From Sinorhizobium mexicanum (GTDB taxonomy: Bacteria; Pseudomonadota; Alphaproteobacteria; Rhizobiales; Rhizobiaceae): 64,000 bases of DNA. Shown here in pieces: positions 26,932 through 35,961 of the stretch (position 1 is the stretch's first letter; each line of letters starts with the position of its first letter). Position numbers and translations under genes: made by a program. The notes beneath the pieces were generated by a model. It made no database searches. It saw nothing but the letters and a program-made list of their open reading frames with translations, and was not told where the DNA came from. Location of the stretch: assembly GCF_013488225.1 (NCBI RefSeq), contig NZ_CP041241.1, forward strand, positions 1,054,001 to 1,118,000. Reading direction: 5' to 3'.

Positions 26932-27912
26932 ATGCTGATCCTTGTCACCGGTGCAACGGGCAAGGTCGGGCGGCACTTCATTGCTGGGCTGCTTGACGAT
27001 CCGCGATTTCCCAAGGCGCGCATCCGTGCGCTTTGTCATAATCGTCTGTGCCCCGAAACCGACCGGGTCGAGGTGGCGCGCGGATCGATCGCCGACCGGC
27101 GCGTCGTGTCTGAAGCGCTCGCCGACGTCACCCATGTGGTGCACCTCGCCACCTGCAAGGAAACACCCGACGACGTCATCGATGTCACGGTCAAGGGGCT
27201 TTTCTGGCTGCTGGAGGAGTTCCGCGCAAGCGCGACCGCGTCCCAGTTCATCCTCATCGGCGGCGACGCCAGTATGGGCCATTTTTACTACCGCCATGAC
27301 GGGCCGATTACAGAGAAGGTGCCGCATCAGGCGTATCCCGGGTGCTACGCGCTGTCGAAGGTGCTCGAGGAGGTGATGCTGGAGCAGTTCGGCATCCAGT
27401 ACGGCCTCAATGGCTGCTGCCTGCGCGCGCCGTGGATCATGGAGAAGGACGACTTCAAGTACACGCTGTCGTTCGGCGATAACGTCTTCGGCGGCCCGGT
27501 GTGGAAGAGCCTCGTTCCGCAGGCCGACGCAAAACGCTACGCCGAAAACGGCACGGTGCCGCTGCTGCGCGATGCCGACGGGCGGCCGCTGAAACGCAAT
27601 TTCGTGCATGTCGATGACCTGGTCTCCGCCATATTGGCGGCGATCGACAATCCACGCGCGACGCGGCAGCTTTTCAATATCTCAATGGACAGCCCGGTCG
27701 ACTATGGCGAGGTCGCCGCTTATCTCGCCCGCACCCGCGGCCTCGCTTCCGTCGACATAGCAAGCCAGTTTCACTCGAACTGGATGGACAACAGCAAGGC
27801 GAAGTACCTGCTGAACTGGCGACCTGAGTACGACATGGAGAAGCTTATCGACTCGGCTTGGCAATACGAGCGTTCGGGGGATGATCCGCGCGTCGTCTGG
27901 TACCCGGGTTGA
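26932..27912 (+). CDS. NAD-dependent epimerase/dehydratase (extended SDR)
   Basis: A 326-residue extended short-chain dehydrogenase. The cofactor motif is 'VTGATGKVG' at residues 5-13 and the catalytic Y-x3-K is 'YALSK' near residue 140. 'KRNFVHVDDLVSAILAAID' near 222 is the usual late block of UDP-sugar epimerases and dehydratases. It probably epimerises or dehydrates a sugar or sugar acid brought in by the surrounding ABC system, since it lies 48 bases ahead of the binding-protein gene. GGGGAG precedes the start. Confidence 0.82.
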   Translation: MLILVTGATGKVGRHFIAGLLDDPRFPKARIRALCHNRLCPETDRVEVARGSIADRRVVSEALADVTHVVHLATCKETPDDVIDVTVKGLFWLLEEFRASATASQFILIGGDASMGHFYYRHDGPITEKVPHQAYPGCYALSKVLEEVMLEQFGIQYGLNGCCLRAPWIMEKDDFKYTLSFGDNVFGGPVWKSLVPQADAKRYAENGTVPLLRDADGRPLKRNFVHVDDLVSAILAAIDNPRATRQLFNISMDSPVDYGEVAAYLARTRGLASVDIASQFHSNWMDNSKAKYLLNWRPEYDMEKLIDSAWQYERSGDDPRVVWYPG

Positions 27913-27960
27913 TTTGTGTGGCGGGCGCGTGGGTGCCCGTTTGTTTCAAGGGAGGAAGGA

Positions 27961-28950
27961 ATGAGGAAGGCACTATTGCTTGCCGTTGCCGTCTTGGCAC
28001 TCAGCGCCGGAACGGCCATGGCCCAGAAGAAACAGCTCGTCATTGTCGTGAAGGGCCTCGACAACCCGTTTTTCGAAGCGATCAACCAGGGTTGCCAGAA
28101 GTGGAACAAGGAAAACCCGGATTCGGAATTTGAGTGCTTCTACACCGGACCGGCATCGACATCGGACGAGGCTGGCGAAGCGCAGATTGTTCAGGATATG
28201 CTCGGCAAGGCGGAGACGGCCGCCATCGCCATCTCACCGTCAAACGCGAAACTCATAGCCCAAACACTGAAGACGGCCAATCCGTCGATTCCGGTTATGA
28301 CGCTGGATGCGGATCTCGCCGCAGAAGATTCGGCACTGCGCAAAACCTATCTTGGCACCGACAACTACCTGATGGGCGCGCGGATCGCCGAATACATCAA
28401 GAAGGCCAAACCCGACGGTGGCAAGATCTGCACGATCGAAGGCAACCCCGGTGCAGACAACATTCTGCGCCGCGCCCAGGGGATGCGCGACACGCTGACC
28501 GGCCAAAAGGGTCTGGCAGAGCTGAAGGGTGAAGGTGGCTGGACCGAAGTCGCCGGCTGCCCGGTGTTCACCAATGACGACGGAGCCAAGGGCGTCCAGG
28601 CCATGACCGATATCCTTGCGGCCAACCCGGACCTCGATGCCTTCGGCATCATGGGCGGCTGGCCGTTGTTCGGTGCACCGCAACCCTACCGCGACCTCTT
28701 CAAGCCGATGGCCGACAAGATCGCCAAGAACGAGTTCGTCATCGGCGCCGCCGACACCATCGGCGACGAAGTCGCGATCGCGCGCGAGGGCCTCGTAACA
28801 GCGCTCGTCGGCCAGCGGCCGTTCGAGATGGGTTACAAGGCGCCATCTGTGATGATGGACCTGATCGCCGGCAAGCCGGTCGAAGATCCGGTGTTCACGG
28901 GCCTCGACGAATGCACCAAGGACACGGTCGACACCTGCATTCAGAAGTAA
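27961..28950 (+). CDS. Periplasmic sugar-binding protein (CUT2, type 1 fold)
   Basis: A 329-residue binding protein. A signal peptide 'KALLLAVAVLALSAGTAMA' is cleaved before 'QKKQLVIVVKGLDNPFFEAI', the usual N-terminal lobe of ribose/fructose-binding proteins. Two cysteine pairs are visible ('QGCQKW...FECF' and the C-terminal 'DECTKDTVDTC'). The start is the ATG at 27961 behind GGGAGGAAGG. It likely feeds the permease and ATPase encoded leftward at 24.9-26.7 kb, making an importer split into two divergent transcripts with the epimerase. Confidence 0.88.
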   Translation: MRKALLLAVAVLALSAGTAMAQKKQLVIVVKGLDNPFFEAINQGCQKWNKENPDSEFECFYTGPASTSDEAGEAQIVQDMLGKAETAAIAISPSNAKLIAQTLKTANPSIPVMTLDADLAAEDSALRKTYLGTDNYLMGARIAEYIKKAKPDGGKICTIEGNPGADNILRRAQGMRDTLTGQKGLAELKGEGGWTEVAGCPVFTNDDGAKGVQAMTDILAANPDLDAFGIMGGWPLFGAPQPYRDLFKPMADKIAKNEFVIGAADTIGDEVAIAREGLVTALVGQRPFEMGYKAPSVMMDLIAGKPVEDPVFTGLDECTKDTVDTCIQK

Positions 28951-28959
28951 CGTCCCGTG

Positions 28960-28993
28960 GTGGAGGCCGGCAGCTTTTCATGCCGGTCTCCAC
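28960..28993. terminator. Bidirectional terminator-like hairpin
   Basis: A 13-bp stem, GTGGAGGCCGGCA / TGCCGGTCTCCAC (one G-T pair), with an 8-base loop lies between the convergent binding-protein gene and exsH. The right side is followed by an A-rich stretch rather than a T-run, so termination strength is uncertain. Confidence 0.65.
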
Positions 28994-29008
28994 CCAAGAT
29001 AAAATCGC

Positions 29009-30406
29009 TTAGATGTGCCAGTCGGTGTCGAGCGAATAGGCCTTGATATAATCGATCTTCATTTCAGCCCCGTCGACTAGGCCGTCAGCGGGCGTGCCTG
29101 CAATGCCCCCAACGGCGAGATTCACGAGCATGTACATCGGCTCGTGCATGTCCGAAGGCGTGTCGGCGTGTGCGACCGCGACGTCATCGAAGTACCAGAC
29201 GATCTCGTCTTCCGTCCAAAGCACCCCGTATTTGTGGAAACCGCTGGTGTCAGCGACCTTGACGGCGCTTGCGATGCTGGTCTGCGAGCCCGTTTCGTTG
29301 GAGTGGACGGTGGCGATCATGGTGTTCGGGTCCTGCCCGCGCATCTCGACGACATCCAGCTCCGGCGGCCAGGAGCCGTCGGCCGGAAGCAGCCAGAAGG
29401 CCGGCCAGACGCCCTGGTCGTCCGGCATGTCGGCGCGGATCTCGAAATAGCCGTAGGTCTGGGCAAAGGACGAATGGGTCGTGAGCAGGCCGGAGGTATA
29501 ATCGAAACCGTTGATCTCGGCCTGAATGGCATCGGACGCCGGCGCCGCGGTGATCGTCAGGACACCATTGTTGACAGAAAACGGATTAGCGGATGCCGTC
29601 GGCTGGTAGGCCGGATTTATATACCATTGCAGTTCGCCGTTACCCGTGAGCGTGCTTCCCTTTTCGGGTGCCCACCAGAATTTGGCATCCCAGATACCGC
29701 TCGCGCCGTCATGAAGCTGGAGGGTGTTGAAATCGTCGGAAAAGCTCTGCGTCAGAGCAGAGCGGTCGAGGCTCAACTGGAACTGGCTTGCCTGCAGTTC
29801 GTCGACGGTCGTATCGGCGAAGACCAGGCTTTCGCCATTGGCGAAGCTAAGGCGGAGATTGGCCCCCTCCTGCACCATATTGTCGAGCATCTGGTCGAAC
29901 GAGGTGACACCGTAGCCGTTCAGCCGCACGACATCATTCGAACTGAAATCGGTAATCAGATCGCTGCCATTGCCCTTCGAAAAGACAAAGATGTCGGCGC
30001 CGCCCGCCCCGGTCAGCACGTCGTTACCGCCGTCGCCGTCGATCGTCTGGCTGCCGGAGCCGCCGGTGATGATATTGTCGCCGTCATTGCCGAAGGCGAA
30101 ACGTCCGTTGCCGGTGACGGTCAGGTTCTCGAAATTGTCCGGCAACGTATAGCTCATCCAGGTGTTGATTGTATCGACACCCTCGCCCGCCACCTCGCGC
30201 GCTCTATTAATCCCGGAGTAGAGATAGTAAATGTCGTCGCCTTTGCCGCCAATCATGGTGACATTGACGGAACTGTCGCCCCAAATGGAATCGTTGCCGG
30301 ACGTCCCGTAGAGTGTGGGGCCCGATCCGGTGGCGGAAAACCACGCAGTCGAACTTCCGCTGTAATAAAGCGGCTTGCCCACGGCGTTCAGCACAGTTTT
30401 GCTCAT
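29009..30406 (-). CDS. exsH: Secreted endo-glycanase ExsH (GH16 with RTX calcium-binding repeats)
   Basis: A 465-residue protein, the length of S. meliloti ExsH as I recall it. Residues ~30-165 carry glycine/aspartate RTX repeats ('GTSGNDSIWGD', 'GGKGDDIYYL', 'GGDGGNDVLTG'-like). The C-terminal half is a GH16 beta-glucanase domain with the catalytic 'ELDVVE' near residue 350. There is no N-terminal signal peptide, fitting type I secretion through PrsD/PrsE. ExsH cleaves nascent succinoglycan to low-molecular-weight forms, with ExoK. The start at 30406 has GGAGATG upstream. It is divergent from exsG. Confidence 0.88.
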   Translation of the reverse strand: MSKTVLNAVGKPLYYSGSSTAWFSATGSGPTLYGTSGNDSIWGDSSVNVTMIGGKGDDIYYLYSGINRAREVAGEGVDTINTWMSYTLPDNFENLTVTGNGRFAFGNDGDNIITGGSGSQTIDGDGGNDVLTGAGGADIFVFSKGNGSDLITDFSSNDVVRLNGYGVTSFDQMLDNMVQEGANLRLSFANGESLVFADTTVDELQASQFQLSLDRSALTQSFSDDFNTLQLHDGASGIWDAKFWWAPEKGSTLTGNGELQWYINPAYQPTASANPFSVNNGVLTITAAPASDAIQAEINGFDYTSGLLTTHSSFAQTYGYFEIRADMPDDQGVWPAFWLLPADGSWPPELDVVEMRGQDPNTMIATVHSNETGSQTSIASAVKVADTSGFHKYGVLWTEDEIVWYFDDVAVAHADTPSDMHEPMYMLVNLAVGGIAGTPADGLVDGAEMKIDYIKAYSLDTDWHI

Positions 30407-30610
30407 AAAAACATCTCCGATTTATCTACTCGGTCTCCTCCACTGGGCCGCGCAGGCCCTACTCCACCCGGCCGGGAACCTAACATCGGGTTTTCCGACG
30501 ATCTACCGTGTGACCTTGGGGGTTCTAAGGCAGGCGGCGTATGTGCCTATCCGGAACAAACCCGCCCGTGCCGCGTTTCCCCGGGTCAGCGAGCGCTTGC
30601 GGAGGGACCT

Positions 30611-33481
30611 ATGTGCAGCGCGGAGGCTCTGCCAAAAACTTTGGGGAGCAAAATCGGTGCATTGAATTCGCCGGATTTTCAGGCGGTGCTCGATGCATTG
30701 CCTATGGCGGTCTACGCCACGGACCGAGAGGGCATCATTACCTACTTCAATCAGGCGGCCGCGGATCTCGCCGGCAGGGAGCCCGAGCTCGGCAAGGATC
30801 GTTGGTGCGTCAGCTGGGAGTTGCGTCGCGCGGACGGGTCAGTTCTGCCCCATGACGAGTGTCCGATGGCCCAGACGCTCAAGGAAGGGCGCGCAATCAA
30901 GGGGCATGAGATTATGGCTGTGCGACCGGATGGAACGATGGTTCCGATCCTTCCCTACCCGACACCGATCTTCGACAAGTCGGGGACGATGACGGGAGCG
31001 ATCAATCTCCTTGTCGACATCAGCGAACGAAACGGCTTGGCAACTATCCTGAGCTCGAAGGCAGAGCGAATAGAGGTCCTGGACGCGGTCGTCTCCGGCT
31101 CCAGCGAGGTACACGCAGGAGCAGCGGTCAACGACGCAGATCTACTGCTCGACAGCCAGCGCGAGGCTGAACGCCGCCAAAGCGCCGAACAGGATTCCCG
31201 GTTTCTCGCAGCGATCGTCGAGTCCTCCGACGATGCCATCGTCAGCAAGGACTTGAACGGCATCGTCACCAGCTGGAACAACGGTGCCGAGCGTCTTTTT
31301 GGATACGCCGCCGATGAAGTGATCGGGAAGCCGATCACCATTCTCATGCCGCCCGGCCATGAGGATGAGGAGCCCCGTATTCTCGATCGCATCCGCAATG
31401 GGGTGCGCATCGATCACTACGAAACGAAGCGTCAGCGCAAGGACGGAAGCCTTGTGGATATTTCGCTCACGGTTTCCCCCGTTCGAGATGCCACAGGCCG
31501 TATAATCGGTGCCTCGAAAATCGCCCGCAACATCACCGAACAGAAGCGAGCCGAAGAGATAATGCAAGCGCGGCTGCGCGAGCAAGCTTCCCTCTACCGT
31601 CTCACCGAAAAGCTTCACCGCGCGAAGGGGATTGAAGAGGTCTACGACGCGGCGTTGGACGCTATCAGAGCGGCGCTTAACTGCAGCCGCGCGTCGATTT
31701 TGTTGTTCGACCAGTCCGATACGATGCGCTTCGTCGCCTGGAGCGGATTGTCGGAACATTACCGCCATGCGGTCGACGGCCATTCTCCATGGACTTCGGA
31801 CGCCCGCGATCCGGATCCCATCTTCGTTAAAGACGTCACTGAAGCTGACTTTTCCGACGATCTCAAAGCGACAATCGCCTCGGAAGGTATTGCCGCACTC
31901 GGGTTCATTCCCTTGATTGCCGGAGGAAGGCTGATCGGCAAGTTCATGGCCTATTACGACAAGCCACATGTGTTCACCGAGACGGAGATCAGCCTCGCGC
32001 TGACAATCGCTCGACAGCTCGGTTTCAGCATCCAGCGCATCCGGGCTGAACGGGCAAGGCAACTCGCGGAGGAGCAACTGCGGCGCAACGAGGCCAACGA
32101 GCGGGCACGCGCGGCCGAACTGCAGGCCATCATGGAGGCGGTGCCGACCCCCATCTGGATAACACGAACGGCTGACTGCCGTGTCATCGAAGGCAACCGA
32201 AGCGCCTACGAGTTGCTTGACCTGCCGCCGGGTTCGAACCTCTCTCTTTCGGCGCCCGCTGATGAGCGGCCCTCCGGGTTCCAGACTTTTTCGGCTGGCA
32301 GGATGCTCTCTGCTGATGAACTGCCCGTGCAGCGCGCAGCACGCGGAGAAGAGGTCGAAAACTTCGAAGAGGAGATCCGATTCGAGGATGGTACATCACG
32401 CCATCTCCTCGGCAACGCAACCCCGATGAGAAGCGCACTCGGGGAAGTGACCGGCGCCGTGGCCGCCTTCATCGACATCACCGAGCGCAAGCAGACCGAA
32501 GAGGCCCTGCGAGAGAGTGAGCGCCGGCTGAAAATGGCTCTGGATGCCGGGCGGATGGGCGCCTGGGAGTGGAACTTGCAGAGCGGCAGGGTAATCTGGT
32601 CACCCGGGCTTGAGGTGCTTCATCATCTCGAGCCCGGAACATTCGAGGGGACCCTTGCAGACTTCAAGCGTGACATTCATCCCGCCGATCTCCCGGCCGT
32701 CGAACAGGCGATCGAGAGAGCCCTTGAGACCCGCGAGGACTATCATGTCGCCTACCGCATGCGCCTGCTCGACGGAACGATACGCTGGATGGAAGCCTTT
32801 GGCCGGTTCTCGCCCCCTGGCAGCACGGCGGGTGAGCGTCTGGCCGGCATCTGTATGGACATCACCGAGCGAAAAGAGGCTGAGGCGCAGCGGGACTTGC
32901 TGGTCGCTGAACTCAGCCACCGCGTGAAGAATACGCTGGCCACCGTCAACTCGATCGCGCGGCAGTCTTTTTCGACGAACCCGGACGCACGCGATGCGCA
33001 GCGATCGTTCGATGCCCGCATCCGGGCGTTGGCACAGGCACATACCCGTCTTGCGGAAACCAGATGGTCGGGCGTCTCCCTGCAGACGATATTCTCCGAT
33101 GAGCTGGCTCCCTATCGAAATGAGGACGTGGACAACATCTCTTTGGACGGCCCACCAACGACTCTGCCACCAAAACATGCCCTGACGCTCGGCATGGCTG
33201 CACACGAACTTGCCACCAATGCCGCCAAGCACGGCGCGTTGTCCGTCAAGTCCGGTCGAGTACGAGTCGATTGGGCGGTCGATCCGATCGAGAACCGGCT
33301 TTGCATCCGCTGGCGCGAGACGGGAGGTCCGCCAGTCTCCCCGCCGGGCCGCAACGGTTTCGGCCGCTTGCTTCTCGAACGGGTTCTCGCTTCCGATCTC
33401 GGCGGCGATGTCCGCCTGGAGTTTGCATTGCACGGGCTGAACTGCACGATCGACGTGCCTTACCTCAGGGGCGCCGAATGA
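30611..33481 (+). CDS. exsG: PAS/GAF multi-sensor histidine kinase, HWE/HisKA_2 type, ExsG-like
   Basis: A 956-residue sensor kinase without membrane segments. Domains in order: PAS (~20-140), PAS (~195-315), GAF (~325-480), PAS (~500-625), PAS with PAC (~640-755), then the phosphoacceptor block 'AELSHRVKNTLATVNSI' near 765 and an ATPase domain ending at 955 ('AAHELATNAAKHGAL'). The H-R-V-K-N motif marks the HWE/HisKA_2 class. The ATG at 30611 follows AGGGACCT; the open frame continues far upstream through antisense exsH and is not coding there. It overlaps exsF and forms a two-component pair beside exsH. Confidence 0.88.
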   Translation: MCSAEALPKTLGSKIGALNSPDFQAVLDALPMAVYATDREGIITYFNQAAADLAGREPELGKDRWCVSWELRRADGSVLPHDECPMAQTLKEGRAIKGHEIMAVRPDGTMVPILPYPTPIFDKSGTMTGAINLLVDISERNGLATILSSKAERIEVLDAVVSGSSEVHAGAAVNDADLLLDSQREAERRQSAEQDSRFLAAIVESSDDAIVSKDLNGIVTSWNNGAERLFGYAADEVIGKPITILMPPGHEDEEPRILDRIRNGVRIDHYETKRQRKDGSLVDISLTVSPVRDATGRIIGASKIARNITEQKRAEEIMQARLREQASLYRLTEKLHRAKGIEEVYDAALDAIRAALNCSRASILLFDQSDTMRFVAWSGLSEHYRHAVDGHSPWTSDARDPDPIFVKDVTEADFSDDLKATIASEGIAALGFIPLIAGGRLIGKFMAYYDKPHVFTETEISLALTIARQLGFSIQRIRAERARQLAEEQLRRNEANERARAAELQAIMEAVPTPIWITRTADCRVIEGNRSAYELLDLPPGSNLSLSAPADERPSGFQTFSAGRMLSADELPVQRAARGEEVENFEEEIRFEDGTSRHLLGNATPMRSALGEVTGAVAAFIDITERKQTEEALRESERRLKMALDAGRMGAWEWNLQSGRVIWSPGLEVLHHLEPGTFEGTLADFKRDIHPADLPAVEQAIERALETREDYHVAYRMRLLDGTIRWMEAFGRFSPPGSTAGERLAGICMDITERKEAEAQRDLLVAELSHRVKNTLATVNSIARQSFSTNPDARDAQRSFDARIRALAQAHTRLAETRWSGVSLQTIFSDELAPYRNEDVDNISLDGPPTTLPPKHALTLGMAAHELATNAAKHGALSVKSGRVRVDWAVDPIENRLCIRWRETGGPPVSPPGRNGFGRLLLERVLASDLGGDVRLEFALHGLNCTIDVPYLRGAE

Positions 33482-33843
33482 TGAAGCCTGAGGGGTGCCG
33501 GGTCTTCGTCGTCGAGGACGAATTCCTGGTGGCATTGCAGATCGAGGACGACCTTGTCGCAGCCGGCTACGTTGTCGTGGGCCCCTTCACGACGTTGCAG
33601 GGATCGATTACTGCGTCGCGGGAACAGACGTTCGAAGTCGCCACGCTGGACCTGAACCTGCGCGGCGAGTTTGTCTATCCGCTCGTCGATGAACTGCTTG
33701 AGCGGGGGCTGCCCGTCTTGCTGCTGACGGGTTATACGGCGTCAGACTTGCCGGAGCGATTTCGCGCATTGCCTCGCCTGGCAAAACCTTTCGACGGCCC
33801 GGAACTGATCAGGAAGGTCGAAAGCCTTCTGAACGCGAAATGA
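33478..33843 (+). CDS. exsF: Single-domain response regulator ExsF-like
   Basis: A 121-residue stand-alone receiver domain. 'VFVVEDEFLVALQIEDDL' gives the acidic pocket, 'ATLDLNLRGEFVYPL' the phosphoacceptor aspartate near residue 60, 'LLLTGYT' the conserved Thr/Ser region and 'LAKPFDG' the lysine. There is no output domain, so it would act through protein contacts or phosphotransfer, as is common for partners of HWE kinases. Two ATGs (33478, 33481) overlap the exsG stop; the first gives an ATGATGA overlap. Confidence 0.87.
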   Translation: MMKPEGCRVFVVEDEFLVALQIEDDLVAAGYVVVGPFTTLQGSITASREQTFEVATLDLNLRGEFVYPLVDELLERGLPVLLLTGYTASDLPERFRALPRLAKPFDGPELIRKVESLLNAK

Positions 33844-33845
33844 CA

Positions 33846-33879
33846 GCCCGCCCCGTGGATGCCGACACCGAAGGCGGGC
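33846..33879 (+). terminator. Possible terminator hairpin after exsF
   Basis: GCCCGCC / GGCGGGC form a 7-bp perfect stem with a 20-base loop immediately after the exsF stop. A pyrimidine-rich stretch follows but not a clean T-run. Confidence 0.4.
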
Positions 33880-33923
33880 CATTCTGCTTCTATCTGAATG
33901 CCCCGTCATCGTTGAGCTCTTTC

Positions 33924-35150
33924 CTACTCTGCAGCGGGTTGGGGCAGCGTCCCCGCAGCAGCTTCCATTCTGCCTCCGGCCAATGTCCGCTGACCCAAAG
34001 CGATGATCGCGACGGACGCCACGCCGGCGATTACGGATACGAAGAAGCCGTTCTGCGCGCCGAAGTTGTCGACTACCCAGCCCGCCACGAACGCCCCGAG
34101 CGCCATGCCGATGCCAATGCCGGTCATCACCCACGTAACACCCTCGGTCAGCATTGAGTCCGGAACCCGGCGCTCGATCAAGCCAAAGGCCGTGATGAAG
34201 GTCGGCGAGATGGCGATGCCGCTCACGAAGACCGCGAGTGCCAGAAGCGGTACCGTATCGGCAACAGTGAGCGGCAGGGCCGTCACGGCAAGGACGCTGA
34301 CCGCGATCAGCAGCTGCCGCTGCAGCGGCATGCTGGGATTGAGAGCCCCGATGACCAGGCCGACGACGAACGATCCGATCGCGTAGACGCCGATGACGAG
34401 ACTTGCGGCATTCGGCTGCCCGAGCTCTTTCGTAATCGCAACCGCACTGACTTCCGCCGTAGCGAACATCGAGCCGACGAATACCAGGGCGAGCGTTATG
34501 ATCTGCACCGGGCGCAGCCGAATTGCCGATCCTTGGGAAGCGCCGCGCTCCAGGTGACGCACCTTCGGTTCAGTAGACCGCTGCAGGACGAAAGCAGCCG
34601 TCCCGACCGCAAGGAAGATGGTGCTGACCAGAATCCCGGCTTCCGGAAACAGAGCGACCGCCAGCCCGACCGAGAGCGATGCGCCGGCGATGTAAACCAG
34701 TTCGTCCGCTGCCGACTCAAAGGCAAAGGCCGTGTTCAGCTCGGGACGGTCGCGGAATATCTCTGTCCAGCGCGCCCGCAACATCGCGGGAATGCTTGGC
34801 ATCGCCGCCGCTAGAAACGCCGACGCGAACAGCGCCGATGCTGGCCAGTCCTGGTTCGCTCCCACGATGAGAGCAATAAAAGCCAGGACCGAGACTGCCG
34901 TGGTCGGCGCTATGACTGCCGACTGGCCGAGCCGATCGACCAGTCGTGAAATTTGCGGAGAGACAAGCGCATTTGTAAGGGCGAATGTTGCTGAAACCGC
35001 GCCCGCGATCCAATACTCCCCACGTGTCTGCGACAGCATGGCGACAATGCCGATCGGTGCCATGGCAATGGGCAGGCGCGCGAAAAAGCCCGCGGCGGAG
35101 AAGCCTTTCGCGCCCCGCACACTGAAGATCTCCCTGTAAGGATTAGACAT
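33924..35150 (-). CDS. Major facilitator superfamily transporter
   Basis: A 408-residue inner-membrane protein with about twelve hydrophobic segments, in two six-helix halves separated by a hydrophilic loop near residue 200 ('QRSTEPKVRHLERGASQGS'). It resembles drug or metabolite exporters of the DHA1-like MFS group. I chose the ATG at 35150 with AAGGA upstream; ATG 35168 would add six residues. It is divergent from a TetR gene, with three matching operators in between, the usual arrangement for an efflux pump induced by its substrate. Confidence 0.85.
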   Translation of the reverse strand: MSNPYREIFSVRGAKGFSAAGFFARLPIAMAPIGIVAMLSQTRGEYWIAGAVSATFALTNALVSPQISRLVDRLGQSAVIAPTTAVSVLAFIALIVGANQDWPASALFASAFLAAAMPSIPAMLRARWTEIFRDRPELNTAFAFESAADELVYIAGASLSVGLAVALFPEAGILVSTIFLAVGTAAFVLQRSTEPKVRHLERGASQGSAIRLRPVQIITLALVFVGSMFATAEVSAVAITKELGQPNAASLVIGVYAIGSFVVGLVIGALNPSMPLQRQLLIAVSVLAVTALPLTVADTVPLLALAVFVSGIAISPTFITAFGLIERRVPDSMLTEGVTWVMTGIGIGMALGAFVAGWVVDNFGAQNGFFVSVIAGVASVAIIALGQRTLAGGRMEAAAGTLPQPAAE

Positions 35151-35182
35151 GAGGTGTTCCTTCGTCATCAGGACGCCCACTT

Positions 35183-35248
35183 ACATACGTAGCGTATGTG
35201 GACGGTAGTTGCATACGCGCCGTATGTCAAATAAAATACGCACCGTAT
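35183..35248. promoter_or_regulatory. Array of three TetR-type operators
   Basis: Three inverted repeats with a three-base spacer: ACATACG-TAG-CGTATGT (35183-35199, perfect), CATACG-CGC-CGTATG (35212-35226, perfect) and ATACG-CAC-CGTAT (35236-35248). Centres are 28 and 23 bases apart. They fill the gap between the MFS gene and the TetR gene, and the last ends 17 bases before the TetR start codon, so occupancy would also repress the regulator. Confidence 0.85.
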
Positions 35249-35265
35249 GCGAAGAAGGAGACTCC

Positions 35266-35901
35266 ATGAGCAAGCCGCGCCCGGTCATGATCGCCGAGAC
35301 ACGCGCGAAGTTGCTTGCCGCTGCCCGGCTCGCCTTCGGAACGGTAGGCTATGCCCAATCCTCAATGGATGATTTCACGGCAGGCGCGGGATTGACGCGT
35401 GGCGCGCTCTATCACCACTTCGGAGACAAAAAGGGGCTGCTGCAGGCGGTGATTCAAGAGTTGGATGCGGAGATGACGGCGCGGTTGCACAGTGTCTCGT
35501 CACGAGCACCCACGCGCTGGGAGGGCTTCGTCGACGAGTGTGTGGCCTATATCCAGATGGCGCTCGAGCCCGAAATTCAACGAATCATGTTTCGCGACGG
35601 CCCCGCCGTCCTCGGGGACATATCGCAGTGGCCAAGCACCAACGGCTGTATCGCAGCCCTCAGTCGGAGCCTGAGCCAACTCAAGGCGGACGGAGCGATT
35701 ATCGACGTCGATGAAGAAGCGACCGCGCGCCTGATCAACGGTGCCAGCAGCCATGCTGCCTTGTGGATCGCCAACTCGGAGGCCCCGCAGGAAACATCGC
35801 AAAGAGCGGTGGAGGCGTTCCGGGTGCTGCTCGAGCGACTGAAGAGGCCTGACGCAGACACTGTCAAAGCTCGCGCCACGATTTCAACAACAGGATCTTG
35901 A
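35266..35901 (+). CDS. TetR-family transcriptional regulator
   Basis: A 211-residue repressor. The N-terminal helix-turn-helix is 'AARLAFGTVGYAQSSMDDFTAGAGLTRGALYHHFGDKKGLL' (split), the TetR signature; the rest is an all-helical ligand domain. The ATG at 35266 has AAGGAGACTCC upstream, whereas an earlier frame start at 35209 lies inside the operators. It is likely autoregulated and represses the divergent MFS transporter through the CATACG-N3-CGTATG sites. Confidence 0.92.
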   Translation: MSKPRPVMIAETRAKLLAAARLAFGTVGYAQSSMDDFTAGAGLTRGALYHHFGDKKGLLQAVIQELDAEMTARLHSVSSRAPTRWEGFVDECVAYIQMALEPEIQRIMFRDGPAVLGDISQWPSTNGCIAALSRSLSQLKADGAIIDVDEEATARLINGASSHAALWIANSEAPQETSQRAVEAFRVLLERLKRPDADTVKARATISTTGS

Positions 35902-35961
35902 ACGAGCTTCAACACATCGGCGACAAGCGCCATCGACACCCGCGAGGCGCCTGCCCGCCAC

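Noticed and set aside
29144..30610. Long open extension of the exsG frame upstream, antisense to exsH
   Set aside because: No family features, and it covers exsH exactly on the other strand. High GC keeps the frame open; the ATG at 30611 has a proper ribosome binding site and begins a PAS-domain protein.
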